Assembly (NCBI RefSeq): GCF_000336385.2
Contig: NZ_HG424546.1
Coordinates: 41,633-77,795, forward strand
From: Lysobacter antibioticus HS124
GTDB lineage: Bacteria > Pseudomonadota > Gammaproteobacteria > Xanthomonadales > Xanthomonadaceae
Length of the DNA: 36,163 nucleotides
Reading direction: 5' to 3'
Part shown: positions 25,525 through 33,721 of the stretch, piece after piece
Numbering within the stretch: the stretch's first letter is position 1
Layout: every line of letters begins with the position of its first letter
Made by a program: the position numbers and the translations under genes
Notes under the pieces: generated by a model
The model's database searches: none
Seen by the model: only the letters and a program-made list of their open reading frames with translations
Told to the model about the DNA's origin: nothing

Positions 25525-25666
25525 GCCGGCTCCCGGCCGCGGCCGCCACGGCCGGTTTCGTTGCGCAAATGCAACCTGCCCGGAGCCGGCACGAACGCGT
25601 TTTCGGGCCCGCGCGGCGGGTGCCCGCGGTTGCTATCCTGCCGGCGGTTTCCCGCACGGTTCGCTC

Positions 25667-26503
25667 ATGACCCACCCGTCTTCCCCCCTCCCCGGCCCGG
25701 TCGCCTTCATCGGCGGCGGCAACATGGCGCGCAGCCTGATCGGCGGCCTGGTCGCCCGCGGCGTCCCGGCCGACCGGATCCGCGTCGCCGAGCCGGTCGC
25801 CGCACTGCGCGAGGCCTTGCAGCGCGATTTCGGCGTCCACGTCCACGAACGCGCCGAGGCCGCGGCCGACGGCGCGGCGGTCTGGCTGCTCGCGGTCAAG
25901 CCGCAGGTGATGCGCGAGGTCTGCGCCGGCCTGGCCGCGCTGGCCGGCGCACAGGCGCCGCTGGCGGTGTCGATCGCCGCCGGCATCACCGCCGGCCAAC
26001 TCGACCGCTGGCTCGGCGGCGGGGTCGCGGTGGTGCGCGCCATGCCCAATACGCCGGCGCTGCTCGGCGCCGGCATCACCGGCCTGTACGCCAACGCCGC
26101 CGCGGTCGCGCGCCTGGACCAGGCGGACGATCTGCTGCAGGCGGTCGGCCCGACCGTGCGCATCGCCGACGAGGCGCAGATGGATGCGGTTACGGCGGTG
26201 TCGGGCAGCGGTCCGGCCTATGTGTTCCTGCTCGCCGAGGCGATGCAGCAGGCCGGTCAGGCACAGGGCCTCAGCGCCGAGGCCGCGCGCGCCCTGGTCG
26301 GGCAGACCCTGCTCGGCGCGGCCACCATGCTGATCCGCAGCGACGAACCCGCCGAGGTGCTGCGCGCTCGAGTGACCTCGCCCGGCGGGACCACCCAGGC
26401 CGCGATCGAAACGTTCGAGGCCGGCGGTTTCCGCGGCTTGGTCGACCGGGCGATCGCCGCCGCGACCGAACGCGGCCGGCAGTTGTCGGCGGCGAACGAA
26501 TGA
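25667..26503 (+). CDS. proC: Pyrroline-5-carboxylate reductase
   Basis: A 278-residue enzyme for the last step of proline synthesis, reducing pyrroline-5-carboxylate with NAD(P)H. The Rossmann motif is AFIGGGNMA at 13-21, followed by WLLAVKPQVM, VVRAMPNTPALLGAGITG and the signature VSGSGPAYVFLLAEAM. The C-terminal helices with RARVTSPGGTTQAAIETFE form the decameric core. The ATG at 25667 gives the standard N-terminus. The TGA overlaps the ATG of the lipoprotein gene (ATGA). No frameshift or odd residue was seen. Confidence 0.95.
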   Translation: MTHPSSPLPGPVAFIGGGNMARSLIGGLVARGVPADRIRVAEPVAALREALQRDFGVHVHERAEAAADGAAVWLLAVKPQVMREVCAGLAALAGAQAPLAVSIAAGITAGQLDRWLGGGVAVVRAMPNTPALLGAGITGLYANAAAVARLDQADDLLQAVGPTVRIADEAQMDAVTAVSGSGPAYVFLLAEAMQQAGQAQGLSAEAARALVGQTLLGAATMLIRSDEPAEVLRARVTSPGGTTQAAIETFEAGGFRGLVDRAIAAATERGRQLSAANE

Positions 26504-26970
26504 AGCGCAGCGCCGGCGCATTGGCATTGGCGCTGGTGTTGCTGGCCGGCTGCGGCCGCGAGCCGTCTTCGCGCACGGCGCCGGACGCGAACGCTGCCCG
26601 CGCCGACGAGGTGGCGCGCGACGGCGACATCGCCCTGCGCGCCAGCGCGATCCAGACCCGGCGGTTGTCGCCGGCGATCGCGCAACGCTACGGCGCGCCC
26701 CACGACGAACGCACCGTGCTGGTGGTGGTGTCGCTGCGCCGGGGCGACGACGCCACCTCGGTGTCGTTGCCGGCGCGGATCACCGTCGTCGCCAGCGACC
26801 TGCTCGGCCGCGAGCAACGCCTGCCCATGCGCGAGATGCGCGACGGCGAATTGCTGGACTACATCGGCGTGGCGGCCATTTCGCCGCCGGAGACCCTGCG
26901 CTTCGAAGTGATCGCGATACGCGCCGACGGGCGGCGACAGGTGCTGCGGTTCCATCGCGATTTTTTCTGA
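26500..26970 (+). CDS. DUF4426-like predicted lipoprotein
   Basis: A 156-residue protein with a lipoprotein signal peptide: a basic start, the hydrophobic stretch ALALALVLL, and the lipobox LAGC with the acylated cysteine at position 18. The rest is a beta-rich domain ending in RRQVLRFHRDFF, resembling DUF4426 proteins that follow proC, yggT and metXW in Pseudomonas and Vibrio. Here it follows proC directly with an ATGA overlap, and the yggT, metX and metW genes are missing between them. Its function is unknown. It should sit on the periplasmic face of the inner or outer membrane. Confidence 0.75.
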   Translation: MKRSAGALALALVLLAGCGREPSSRTAPDANAARADEVARDGDIALRASAIQTRRLSPAIAQRYGAPHDERTVLVVVSLRRGDDATSVSLPARITVVASDLLGREQRLPMREMRDGELLDYIGVAAISPPETLRFEVIAIRADGRRQVLRFHRDFF

Positions 26971-27000
26971 ATTCGAGGATTCGCGCGGCGGCGCCGCAGC

Positions 27001-27160
27001 GCAGGAGCGGCATAAGCCGCGGCCGCGGGATCGACGATCGAAGAGCGCTGGCCGCAGTCCAGGCCCGCGGGACCGCCCGGCCGCCCATAGCCCGAGCCCG
27101 GCCCTTGGGCAAAACGCTCGTACACGCCGCTTCGAGGGTCGCGGCTCACGCCGCTCCTAC
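27001..27160. repeat. Two inverted REP elements
   Basis: GCAGGAGCGGCATAAGCCGCGGCCGC at 27001-27026 and the reverse-oriented GGTCGCGGCTCACGCCGCTCCTAC at 27137-27160 are copies of the REP seen at 3.9 kb. They face each other across 110 bases, between the lipoprotein and the binding-protein gene. Confidence 0.7.
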
Positions 27161-27224
27161 CCGGGCGAAGCGGCGCCCCTGCGAATTGCCGGATAATGGG
27201 CCACGCACCGCCATCGGACCGCCC

Positions 27225-28019
27225 ATGGGCCCGCAACGCATCGTCTGCCTGACCGAAGAACCGACCGAGACCCTGTATCTGCTGGGCGAGCAGGACCGCA
27301 TCGTCGGCATCAGCGGCTTCACCGTGCGTCCGCCCGAGGCGCGCAAGCACAAGCCCAAGGTCAGCGCTTTCACCAGCGCCAAGATCGGCGAGATCCTCAA
27401 GCTGCGTCCGGATTTCGTGATCGGCTTTTCCGACATTCAGGCCGAGATCGCCGCCGAGCTGATCAAGCACGGGGTCGAGGTGTGGATCAGCAATCACCGC
27501 AGCGTCGACGGCATCCTCGATTACATCCGCCGCCTCGGCGCGCTGGTCGGCGCCGGCGATCGCGCCGACGCGCTGGCGTCCGGCTACGAGCGCGGCATCG
27601 CCGCCGCGCGCGAGCGCGCGCAGACGCTGGCGCGCCGGCCCGGGGTGTATTTCGAGGAATGGGACACCCCGCAGATCACCGGCATCCGCTGGGTCTCGGA
27701 GCTGATCGCCATCGCCGGCGGCGACGACGTGTTCCCCGAGCATGCGGCGATGCCGCTGGCGCGCGACCGCATCCTCGCCGACCCGCTCGAGGTCGTACGG
27801 CGAGCGCCGGATCTGATCCTCGGCAGTTGGTGCGGCAAAAAATTCCGCCCCGAGCAAGTCGCGGCGCGCCCGGGCTGGGAGCGGATACCGGCCGTGCGCG
27901 ACGGCGAGCTGCACGAGATCAAGTCGCCGATCATTCTGCAACCCGGCCCCGCGGCCTTGAGCGCGGGCCTGGAAGCCCTGGTCGCGCTGATCCACGGCTG
28001 GGCCGAGCGCCACGGCTGA
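27225..28019 (+). CDS. BtuF-like periplasmic-binding-fold protein without signal peptide
   Basis: A 264-residue protein of the ABC-transporter periplasmic binding family, the type annotated cobalamin-binding protein. Typical blocks are IVCLTEEPTETLYLLGEQDRIVGIS, ILKLRPDFVIGFSDIQAEIAAEL, WVSELIAIAGGDDVFPE and a C-terminal ALSAGLEALVALIHGWAE. Unlike transport-type BtuF, no signal peptide or lipobox precedes the domain, and no btuC or btuD is near. It may therefore be cytoplasmic. GATAAT at 27192-27197 is a possible -10 box. The frame is open upstream to 27105, but that stretch contains the REP copy and is unlikely to be coding. Confidence 0.82.
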   Translation: MGPQRIVCLTEEPTETLYLLGEQDRIVGISGFTVRPPEARKHKPKVSAFTSAKIGEILKLRPDFVIGFSDIQAEIAAELIKHGVEVWISNHRSVDGILDYIRRLGALVGAGDRADALASGYERGIAAARERAQTLARRPGVYFEEWDTPQITGIRWVSELIAIAGGDDVFPEHAAMPLARDRILADPLEVVRRAPDLILGSWCGKKFRPEQVAARPGWERIPAVRDGELHEIKSPIILQPGPAALSAGLEALVALIHGWAERHG

Positions 28020-28333
28020 GACCGAACGACGGCCCCGCTCCCTGCGACAGCGGAACCTGCCGCCATCGCGAGCACGAGGCGAACACGGCCGCACGACTGC
28101 CCGTCCATGCCCGCATCATTCGCCAGCGGCGATTCGGCGGCATGGCTGCCGCCTCCGTGGCCTTCTCTCGCGCGTCTTGCCGGCGCAAAGGGAGGCGCGC
28201 TCGTCGGGGCGTGACGCGCACGCCCCGGCTTTCGGTCGCTGATACAGCAACCACGGCGTACGGGAACTGCAACCTTTCGCGGCTCGGCGGCTTGCGGACG
28301 AAATCGCGGCCGGTCCGCGCTGGTCGCAGCGAT
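28020..28333. other. Gene-free region, nothing recognised
   Basis: No coding frame with family character, repeat or terminator was identified between the binding-protein gene and the lectin-domain remnant. It may be decayed sequence linked to the neighbouring pseudogene. Confidence 0.5.
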
Positions 28334-28866
28334 CTATCTACGCAGCCACTGCTGATTGGTTGCGCCGTGGCAGTCCCACAGAATGATGCCGGTACCCGAT
28401 GAGGTACGAGCATCCTTCGTGTCGACGCACATGCCCGAGGCGGTATGGCGCAGGGCGCCGGTCGGAGTTCGCGCGAAGGCTTGCTCGGTGCCGCCCGTGC
28501 ACGGGCCGACTTCAAGCACGGTCCCGCGCGCGAGCGAGCCGGCGCGAGGACGGACACACTTGAGGCCGCCGAACGTGGCCAGCGCTCCGTTTTCGTAAGC
28601 GTCGTCGAAATCGTCGCCCTACTGGCGCCGGTACTGAGCAAGGCGACGGCGCGATCGCCGTTCGCCAAGGGCCACGTCAGGACCTCGAGGCCGGAAGCAT
28701 TCGCGATCCGCGTCGCCGCGACTCCCAGCGAATCCTGGCCGATCGCGATGATCGCCGGGTTGCCCACGATCCACTCGGTCTCGGCCGTGCTGGTAGTCAC
28801 ATCGTTTCCGAGCACCGGCAGCGCCGCCAGCAGCGCCTCCGCCCAGGACGCAGGGTCGATCGATGG
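28334..28866 (-). pseudogene. Remnant of a GH27 alpha-galactosidase with C-terminal ricin-type lectin domain
   Basis: Reading the minus strand from 28866, one frame gives IDPASWAEALLAALPVLGND, then NPAIIAIGQDSLGV and RAVALLSTGAS. These are hallmarks of the end of the GH27 barrel and the start of its beta domain. Near 28600 the frame shifts. The next frame gives ENGALATFGGLKC, TVLEVGPCTGG, GMCVDTKDA and NQQWLRR with a TAG at 28334-28336, a ricin B-type QxW lectin domain. Most of the beta domain or linker between the two is missing. The catalytic part of the barrel is absent: the reading ends at a REP (28896-28915) next to the AAC(6')-like gene. The ancestor was probably a secreted alpha-galactosidase. 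Confidence 0.8.
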
Positions 28867-28895
28867 CGCCGTTATTGCCGGCTTTGCGCGCTCTT

Positions 28896-28915
28896 GGTCG
28901 CGGCTCACGCCGCGG
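28896..28915 (-). repeat. REP element at the pseudogene boundary
   Basis: GGTCGCGGCTCACGCCGCGG is a shortened copy of the REP described at 3.9 and 27.1 kb, lying exactly where the GH27 remnant begins. Confidence 0.6.
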
Positions 28916-28939
28916 CGACAAAAAACCGGAGGCGCGGGC

Positions 28940-29401
28940 TCAGTCCACCAAGCGCTTGCGGAAATACACCACCCGCTCGGTTTCGGCGAAACCGCAGGCG
29001 GCGTGGGCGGCATGGCTGTCGCGGTGGTCGAGTTCGGCGTCGGAGGCCAATTCGCTGCATCCCCGTTCGCGGGTCCAGGCTTCGACCGCCTCGATCAGGG
29101 CCCGGCCGTAACCCCGGCCGCGCTGCTGCGGCGCCACGTACCAACCTTCGAGAAAGCCGACCGGCGAGGTCTCGGTACCGTTGACGTAATCGCTGCGCAG
29201 GCTGGCCTCGGCGAAGCCCTGCACGCGCCCGTCTTCGTCCTCGATCAGGAACGCGGCCAGGCGCTGCGGCTGCGCCAACAACTCGGGAAGTTCGGCGGCA
29301 TGTTGTTGCGCCGTGGCCTGCGGCCACAGCGCGTGACGCAGTCGCGACCAGGCGGCGGTGTCGGCCGCGGTCGCGGCGCGCACCCGCCGCGCGGCGCTCA
29401 C
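28940..29401 (-). CDS. AAC(6')-I-like aminoglycoside N-acetyltransferase
   Basis: A 153-residue GNAT enzyme. It closely resembles chromosomal AAC(6')-I enzymes such as those of Stenotrophomonas: RHALWPQ near the N-terminus, then [19 protein letters not shown], the acetyl-CoA loop [34 protein letters not shown] and the ending [12 protein letters not shown]. These acetylate the 6'-amino group of aminoglycosides. Whether this one confers resistance or has another natural substrate cannot be told from sequence. The start is GTG 29401, overlapping the pdxH stop (GTGA), so it is the second gene of a coupled pair. No mobile element flanks it except a REP, so it looks like an intrinsic gene. Confidence 0.88.
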   Translation of the reverse strand: MSAARRVRAATAADTAAWSRLRHALWPQATAQQHAAELPELLAQPQRLAAFLIEDEDGRVQGFAEASLRSDYVNGTETSPVGFLEGWYVAPQQRGRGYGRALIEAVEAWTRERGCSELASDAELDHRDSHAAHAACGFAETERVVYFRKRLVD

Positions 29402-30003
29402 GGATACAGCATCCGCTTGCTCCAGCCGCCGGCGCGGTCGGCTTCGTAGTACCAGCGCTCGTGCAGACGGAAGTCGGCGCCGTACCAGAATTCGATTCGC
29501 TCCGGCCGCACCCGCAGCCCGGTCCAGCGTGGCGGCCGCGCCACGTCGCGGCCTTCGAATTGCGCTTCGGCCTGGGCCAGGCGTTGTTCGAAGGTGTCGC
29601 GGTCCGGCAGGGTTTCCGACTGCTTCGACGCCCAGGCGCCGAGCTGGCTGCCGCGCGGACGGCTGGCGAAGTAGGCGTCGGCCTCGGCGTCGGCGACGAT
29701 CTCCACCGGGCCCTCGATCCGCACCTGCACGCCGTGGCGCACGCGCGGCCAGTGGAACAGCAGCGCCGCATGCGGGTTGGCCTGCAGTTCGCGGCCTTTG
29801 CGGCCGTCGAGGTGGGTGTAGAACACGAAGCCGCGCGCGTCGTGCGCCTTCAGCAGCACCGTGCGCGCCGAGGGGCGGGCGTCGAGCGTGGCGGTGGCGA
29901 CGGTCATCGCGGTCGGATCGGGCTCGCCGGCGGCGTGCGCCTCGGCGAACAGCGCATCGAAGCTGGTGAGGGCTTCGGTCAGCAGGGCGTCGGTCTGGCT
30001 CAT
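29398..30003 (-). CDS. pdxH: Pyridoxamine 5'-phosphate oxidase
   Basis: A 201-residue FMN enzyme that oxidises pyridoxine or pyridoxamine 5'-phosphate to PLP. Recognisable blocks are [78 protein letters not shown] and the C-terminal [24 protein letters not shown]. Length and ends are normal. The ATG at 30003 is followed directly by the fold. A frame extending to 30273 runs antisense to the kinase gene and is rejected. The start lies only 17 bases from the divergent kinase start, too close for two separate promoters with leaders. Confidence 0.94.
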   Translation of the reverse strand: MSQTDALLTEALTSFDALFAEAHAAGEPDPTAMTVATATLDARPSARTVLLKAHDARGFVFYTHLDGRKGRELQANPHAALLFHWPRVRHGVQVRIEGPVEIVADAEADAYFASRPRGSQLGAWASKQSETLPDRDTFEQRLAQAEAQFEGRDVARPPRWTGLRVRPERIEFWYGADFRLHERWYYEADRAGGWSKRMLYP

Positions 30004-30020
30004 TGCGCTATTGTGAGCCC
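30004..30020. promoter_or_regulatory. 17-base divergent start region, candidate shared leaderless -10
   Basis: Between the two start codons is TGCGCTATTGTGAGCCC. To the right, TATTGT is followed after six bases by ATG of the kinase. To the left, the complement gives CACAAT, again six bases before the pdxH ATG. There is no room for a Shine-Dalgarno fed by a leader from within the gap. Confidence 0.5.
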
Positions 30021-30989
30021 ATGTCGCCGCGCCTGCACCCGCCTGGGTCAATCGGTCCACCGCTGTCGGCCGCAAGCGCTCGGGCCGGCGGTCTGGCGCG
30101 GACCGCTCCGACCGGCGCAGATTCGATCGATGCCGCTTCGAAACCACCCGGCTTCGACCACGACTTCGTCGCCGCCGCGCTCGACGAAGCGCTCGCCGCT
30201 CGAGCCCGCGTCTACGCCGTCTGCGGCCTGCAAGGCAGCGGCAAGTCGACCCTGGCGGCGCAGATCGCCGCACTCGCGCCGCAGCGCGGGCTGCGCTGCG
30301 CCGTGCTGTCGATCGACGATTTCTATTTAGGCCGGCGCGAACGCTTGCGCCTGGGGCGCCAGGTCCACCCGTTGCTGGCCACGCGCGGCCCGCCGGGCAC
30401 CCACGACGTCGCCCTGGCCTGTTCGGTGCTGGACAGGCTGCGCGACGGCGCGCCGGTGCGCTGGCCGCGCTTCGACAAACTGCGCGACACGCGCCTGCCG
30501 CCGTCGCGCTGGGCGCAGCAGGCCACAGCGGCCGACCTGGTCCTGTTCGAAGGCTGGTTTCTCAAGACCCCGCCCCAGGACGCCGCGGCGCTCGCGCAAC
30601 CGGTCAATGCGCTGGAACGCGACGAGGACCCGCACGGGGTCTGGCGCGACTACTGCAATCGCGCCCTCGCCGGGGACTATCCCTCGCTGTGGGCGCGCCT
30701 GGACCGGATGCTGTTCCTGCAACCGCCGGGTTTCGAGGTGGTCGCGCAGTGGCGCTGGCAGCAGGAACAGGCGATGCAGCGCCGGCGCCCGCAACGGCGG
30801 GCGATGAGCCAGGCCCAGGTCGAACGTTTCGTGAGCCTGTTCGAGCGGGTCAGCCGGCAAGCGCTGGCGCGCCTGCCCGATCTGGCCGAGCGCTGCGTGC
30901 GCCTGGACGCGGCGCGGCGGCCTTTGGCCGGGCCCGCGCCGTCGTCCGGGCCCGGATTCACACCACGACGAAGGTCACCTTCAGATTGA
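30021..30989 (+). CDS. P-loop kinase, D-glycerate 3-kinase-like
   Basis: A 322-residue P-loop protein. The first 55 or so residues are low-complexity and variable. Walker A is GLQGSGKST at 69-77, followed by [16 protein letters not shown] and GPPGTHDV, then [11 protein letters not shown] and [13 protein letters not shown]. This order matches the plant-type D-glycerate 3-kinase/YggC-like family, which phosphorylates glycerate or a related small alcohol. The substrate here is inferred from family only. The ATG at 30021 is chosen over an in-frame TTG at 30003. The 3' end overlaps the convergent dodecin gene by 32 bases, so the last residues ([10 protein letters not shown]) are read from dodecin's complement. 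Confidence 0.8.
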   Translation: MSPRLHPPGSIGPPLSAASARAGGLARTAPTGADSIDAASKPPGFDHDFVAAALDEALAARARVYAVCGLQGSGKSTLAAQIAALAPQRGLRCAVLSIDDFYLGRRERLRLGRQVHPLLATRGPPGTHDVALACSVLDRLRDGAPVRWPRFDKLRDTRLPPSRWAQQATAADLVLFEGWFLKTPPQDAAALAQPVNALERDEDPHGVWRDYCNRALAGDYPSLWARLDRMLFLQPPGFEVVAQWRWQQEQAMQRRRPQRRAMSQAQVERFVSLFERVSRQALARLPDLAERCVRLDAARRPLAGPAPSSGPGFTPRRRSPSD

Positions 30990-31161
30990 CCCGCCACTCG
31001 GTGACGTTGCCGGAGGCATCGGTCACCACCTTGATGTCGTTGATCCAGGCGCCCTGGATGTTCTTCACCGACTCGGCACACTTAGCCAGGCCGGTCTTGA
31101 CCGCATCTTCGATGCCGTTCTTGGAAGAGCTGTTGAGTTCGATGACTTTGGCGACCGCCAT
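30958..31161 (-). CDS. Dodecin, flavin-binding protein
   Basis: A 67-residue protein of the dodecin family, which assembles into a hollow dodecamer that stores flavin (riboflavin, FMN or FAD depending on the lineage). The conserved run is KVIELNSSSKNGIEDAVKTG, with Trp39 in GAWINDIKV, the residue that stacks on the flavin ring, and the ending [17 protein letters not shown] lies about eight bases before the ATG at 31161. It is convergent with the kinase gene and overlaps its 3' end by 32 bases. It is divergent from aroK, with 114 bases between them for promoters. Confidence 0.94.
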   Translation of the reverse strand: MAVAKVIELNSSSKNGIEDAVKTGLAKCAESVKNIQGAWINDIKVVTDASGNVTEWRVNLKVTFVVV

Positions 31162-31263
31162 GACCGTGTCTCCTGAAGGGTGGGCCGGCACCGTGCGGCG
31201 CCGGATTTCCGAGCCTAGGCCCGCGGTCGTGAAAAGCGCGCAAGCGCCCCGCCCCGGCTGTCC

Positions 31264-31269
31264 TACAAT
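31264..31269 (+). promoter_or_regulatory. aroK: Candidate -10 box giving a leaderless aroK transcript
   Basis: TACAAT is followed after six bases by the aroK ATG at 31276, and no Shine-Dalgarno precedes that ATG. The spacing predicts transcription start on or next to the A of ATG. Confidence 0.5.
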
Positions 31270-31275
31270 CGCGTC

Positions 31276-31848
31276 ATGAACCCCGCTAGCAATCTGATCC
31301 TGGTCGGCCCGATGGGCGCAGGCAAAACCTGCATCGGCCGGCGCCTGGCCGAACGTTTCGGCCTGCGCCTGGTCGATGCCGATCGCGAGATCGAGCTGCG
31401 CGCCGGCACCAGCGTGGCGACCCTTTTCGAATTGGAAGGCGAAGCCGGCTTCCGCGCCCGCGAGAGCGCCGTGCTGGCCGAACTGCTGCGGGACGACGGT
31501 TTGTTGCTGGCCACCGGCGGCGGCGCGGTGCTGGCCGAGGACAACCGCCGTCTGCTGCGCGAACGCGGCTTCGTGGTCCAACTGCTGGTCACGGTGGAAC
31601 AACAGCTCGAACGCCTGGCGCAAGACCGCAGCCGGCCGTTGCTGGCGCGCGGCGATCGCGAGCAGGTGCTGCGCGAGTTGGCGCAACGGCGTGCGCCGCT
31701 GTACGCCGAAGTCGCCGACCTGCGCTACGACACCGGTTCGCTGGGTTCGGCCGAAGCCGCGGCCGGGCTGGCCGCGGCGCTGGACCGGCATTGGCGGCGC
31801 CCTGCCGGCGCGCCCTCTTCCTCCCCCGTTTCCGGAGCCGATGCATGA
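31276..31848 (+). CDS. aroK: Shikimate kinase
   Basis: A 190-residue enzyme that phosphorylates shikimate at the 3-hydroxyl in the aromatic amino acid pathway. Walker A is GPMGAGKT at 11-18. The shikimate-binding part is VDADREIE, with FRARESAVL and ATGGGAVL. The lid is DRSRPLLA. The C-terminus has about 20 residues beyond the usual end, rich in Pro, Ala and Ser. aroB follows with ATGA overlap, the standard aroK-aroB arrangement, although the pilQ or ribosome-linked genes that often sit upstream are absent. The start is supported by the -10 box six bases before it. Confidence 0.95.
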   Translation: MNPASNLILVGPMGAGKTCIGRRLAERFGLRLVDADREIELRAGTSVATLFELEGEAGFRARESAVLAELLRDDGLLLATGGGAVLAEDNRRLLRERGFVVQLLVTVEQQLERLAQDRSRPLLARGDREQVLRELAQRRAPLYAEVADLRYDTGSLGSAEAAAGLAAALDRHWRRPAGAPSSSPVSGADA

Positions 31849-32948
31849 ACGCCATCCGCAAGGTCGAAGTCGGCGGCGACGCCGCCTATGCCATCGAGAT
31901 CGGCCCCGGCCTGCTCGACGACGGCGCGCGCCTGAGCCGCGCGCTGCGCGGCCGCCATGCCCTGATCGTCAGCGACGGCAACGTCGCTCCGCTGTATCTG
32001 CAACGGGTCGAAGCCAGCCTGCACGCGGCCCGCCCCGACCTGTCGGTGGGCCGGTTCGTGATCCCGCCCGGCGAACACGAAAAGACCCTGGCGCGCTTCG
32101 GCCAGTGCCTGGACGCGCTGGCCGCGCTCGGCGCCACCCGCGACGCCTGCGTGATCGCGCTGGGCGGCGGCGTGGTCGGCGACCTCGCCGGTTTCGCCTC
32201 GGCCTGCTGGATGCGCGGAATCGACTGCGTGCAGGTGCCGACCACCTTGCTGGCGATGGTCGATTCCTCGGTCGGCGGCAAGACCGCGGTCGACCTGCCC
32301 AGCGGCAAGAACCTGGTCGGCGCCTTCCATCCGCCGCGCGCGGTGATCGCCGACACCGCCGCGCTGCGCAGCCTGCCCGACCGCGAGCTGCGCGCCGGCC
32401 TGGCCGAGGTGGTCAAGTACGGCGCGATCTTCGATGCGACCTTCCTCGACTGGCTGGAAGCGCACGCCGAGGCGCTGCTCGCCCGCAACGACGACGCCCT
32501 GGCCGAGGCGATCGCGCGCAGCTGCCGCTACAAGGCCGAAGTGGTGGCGCGCGACCCGTTCGAGCGCGGCGACCGCGCCATGCTCAATTTCGGCCACACC
32601 TTCGGCCATGCGATCGAGACCGAACAGGGCTATGCCGGCACCACCGGGGACGGCCTCAACCACGGCGAGGCGGTCGCGGTCGGCATGGTGCTGGCGGCGC
32701 GCCTGTCGAGCGCGCTCGGCCGCGCGCCGGCTGCGGACGCCGAACGTCTGCAGCGCCTGCTCGAACGCTTCGGCCTGCCGACCGCGATCCCGCCCGGGCT
32801 GGACCCGCAGGCGCTGCTGGCCCGCATGCGCCTGGACAAGAAGGCCGATGCGGCGGGCCTGCGCTTCATCCTGTGGGACAAGGCCGGCGCGGCGCGGATC
32901 GTGTCCGGCATCGGCGACGACGCGGTGCTGGCGACGCTGGTCGCCTGA
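31845..32948 (+). CDS. aroB: 3-dehydroquinate synthase
   Basis: A 367-residue NAD- and metal-dependent enzyme that closes DAHP to 3-dehydroquinate, the second step of the shikimate pathway. Typical blocks are [46 protein letters not shown] and [10 protein letters not shown]. The metal ligands are a Glu in [12 protein letters not shown], a His in [12 protein letters not shown] and a His in [11 protein letters not shown]. The ATG at 31845 overlaps the aroK stop (ATGA). An earlier in-frame start at 31791 would lie inside aroK. Two strong hairpins follow the stop. Confidence 0.96.
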   Translation: MNAIRKVEVGGDAAYAIEIGPGLLDDGARLSRALRGRHALIVSDGNVAPLYLQRVEASLHAARPDLSVGRFVIPPGEHEKTLARFGQCLDALAALGATRDACVIALGGGVVGDLAGFASACWMRGIDCVQVPTTLLAMVDSSVGGKTAVDLPSGKNLVGAFHPPRAVIADTAALRSLPDRELRAGLAEVVKYGAIFDATFLDWLEAHAEALLARNDDALAEAIARSCRYKAEVVARDPFERGDRAMLNFGHTFGHAIETEQGYAGTTGDGLNHGEAVAVGMVLAARLSSALGRAPAADAERLQRLLERFGLPTAIPPGLDPQALLARMRLDKKADAAGLRFILWDKAGAARIVSGIGDDAVLATLVA

Positions 32949-32980
32949 GCGTCCGCCGCGGCGCCGGCTTCGGCGGACGC
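32949..32980 (+). terminator. First hairpin downstream of aroB
   Basis: GCGTCCGCCG and CGGCGGACGC form a perfect ten-base stem with a 12-base loop, immediately after the aroB stop. No T-run follows, so it may end the transcript with a factor or protect the 3' end. Confidence 0.5.
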
Positions 32981-32995
32981 CGTTCGAACAATCGG

Positions 32996-33030
32996 ACGTG
33001 GCGGGCGCGGCCGCGGCGCGCCCGCCACGT
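32996..33030. terminator. Perfect 14-base-stem hairpin between convergent genes
   Basis: ACGTGGCGGGCGCG and CGCGCCCGCCACGT are exact inverted copies around a seven-base loop. It sits between aroB and the convergent unknown gene at 33044, and can serve both strands. Confidence 0.6.
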
Positions 33031-33043
33031 CGTGAGGCCCGGC

Positions 33044-33721
33044 TCAGGGCCAGCCGGCGGCGTGGCGCAGATACTCGATGTGGCCGTCCAGCAAGCCGGT
33101 GATGTAGACCGTGGTCAGGATCGGGTGGTGGCCCCAGACCTGCGCCGAGCGGGTATTGACCGGATTGACCCCGGCGTCGCGCTGCACGTACTGCAGCGCG
33201 GGATTGCCCGGCGCGCCGACGTTGTTGGCCAGCCCCAGCGCCCAATGCTCCCAGGTGCGATAGCCGTCCGAGGCCATGACGATGGAGTAGCGCGTCGGCG
33301 TGGTGCCGTTGTTGGCCGACAGGGCCAAGCCGCTGAGGATCATGCACAGCCTCGCCAACGCGCCGGTGATCGCCTGCCTGGCCGCAGCGTTGCCGGGCGC
33401 GGCGTCGTTCGCGGCGGTGACGGCGTTGTCGGCCACTACCTGCGCCTGGGCGGTGGCGTCCGGGTTGTCGAAGGTGTTGCGCACCCACTCGACGAAGCCG
33501 GGGTTGTACACGAACTCTTCCTCTTCGGCGTCGTAGACCCAGGCCTGGTCGTAGATCGAGGGCGGCGTGTTGTCGGCATGGCCGCCGGGACCGCCGAACA
33601 GGGCGAAGCCCCAGCACGGCGCATCGGGATAGGGATCGGGCCAGGCCGGGTTGAGTTCGGTGCCGGCGCCTAGGTTGGCGCTGGCGAGCCCTTGCAGTTG
33701 GCCATCGGTGAGTTGCGGCAT
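33044..33721 (-). CDS. Protein of unknown function, divergent partner A
   Basis: A 225-residue protein without signal peptide or clear membrane helix. The N-terminal third is Pro-, Trp- and Tyr-rich, acidic and Gly-rich (PCWGFALFGGPGGHADNTPP, YDQAWVYDAEEEEFVYNPGF). A middle Ala/Asn-rich stretch is followed by a hydrophobic ALARLCMILSGLAL segment. The C-terminal part has YSIVMASDGYRTWEHWALGL and HPILTTVYITGLLDGHIEYL. I do not recognise the family. AGGAG lies seven bases before the ATG at 33721, and the surrounding bases are nearly identical to those before the divergent gene at 34015. Confidence 0.7.
   Translation of the reverse strand: MPQLTDGQLQGLASANLGAGTELNPAWPDPYPDAPCWGFALFGGPGGHADNTPPSIYDQAWVYDAEEEEFVYNPGFVEWVRNTFDNPDATAQAQVVADNAVTAANDAAPGNAAARQAITGALARLCMILSGLALSANNGTTPTRYSIVMASDGYRTWEHWALGLANNVGAPGNPALQYVQRDAGVNPVNTRSAQVWGHHPILTTVYITGLLDGHIEYLRHAAGWP

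Noticed and set aside
25525-25560. GC palindromes after yggS as a terminator
   Set aside because: Several overlapping CGGCCG-type palindromes but no single stem or T-run stands out, so no terminator is called.
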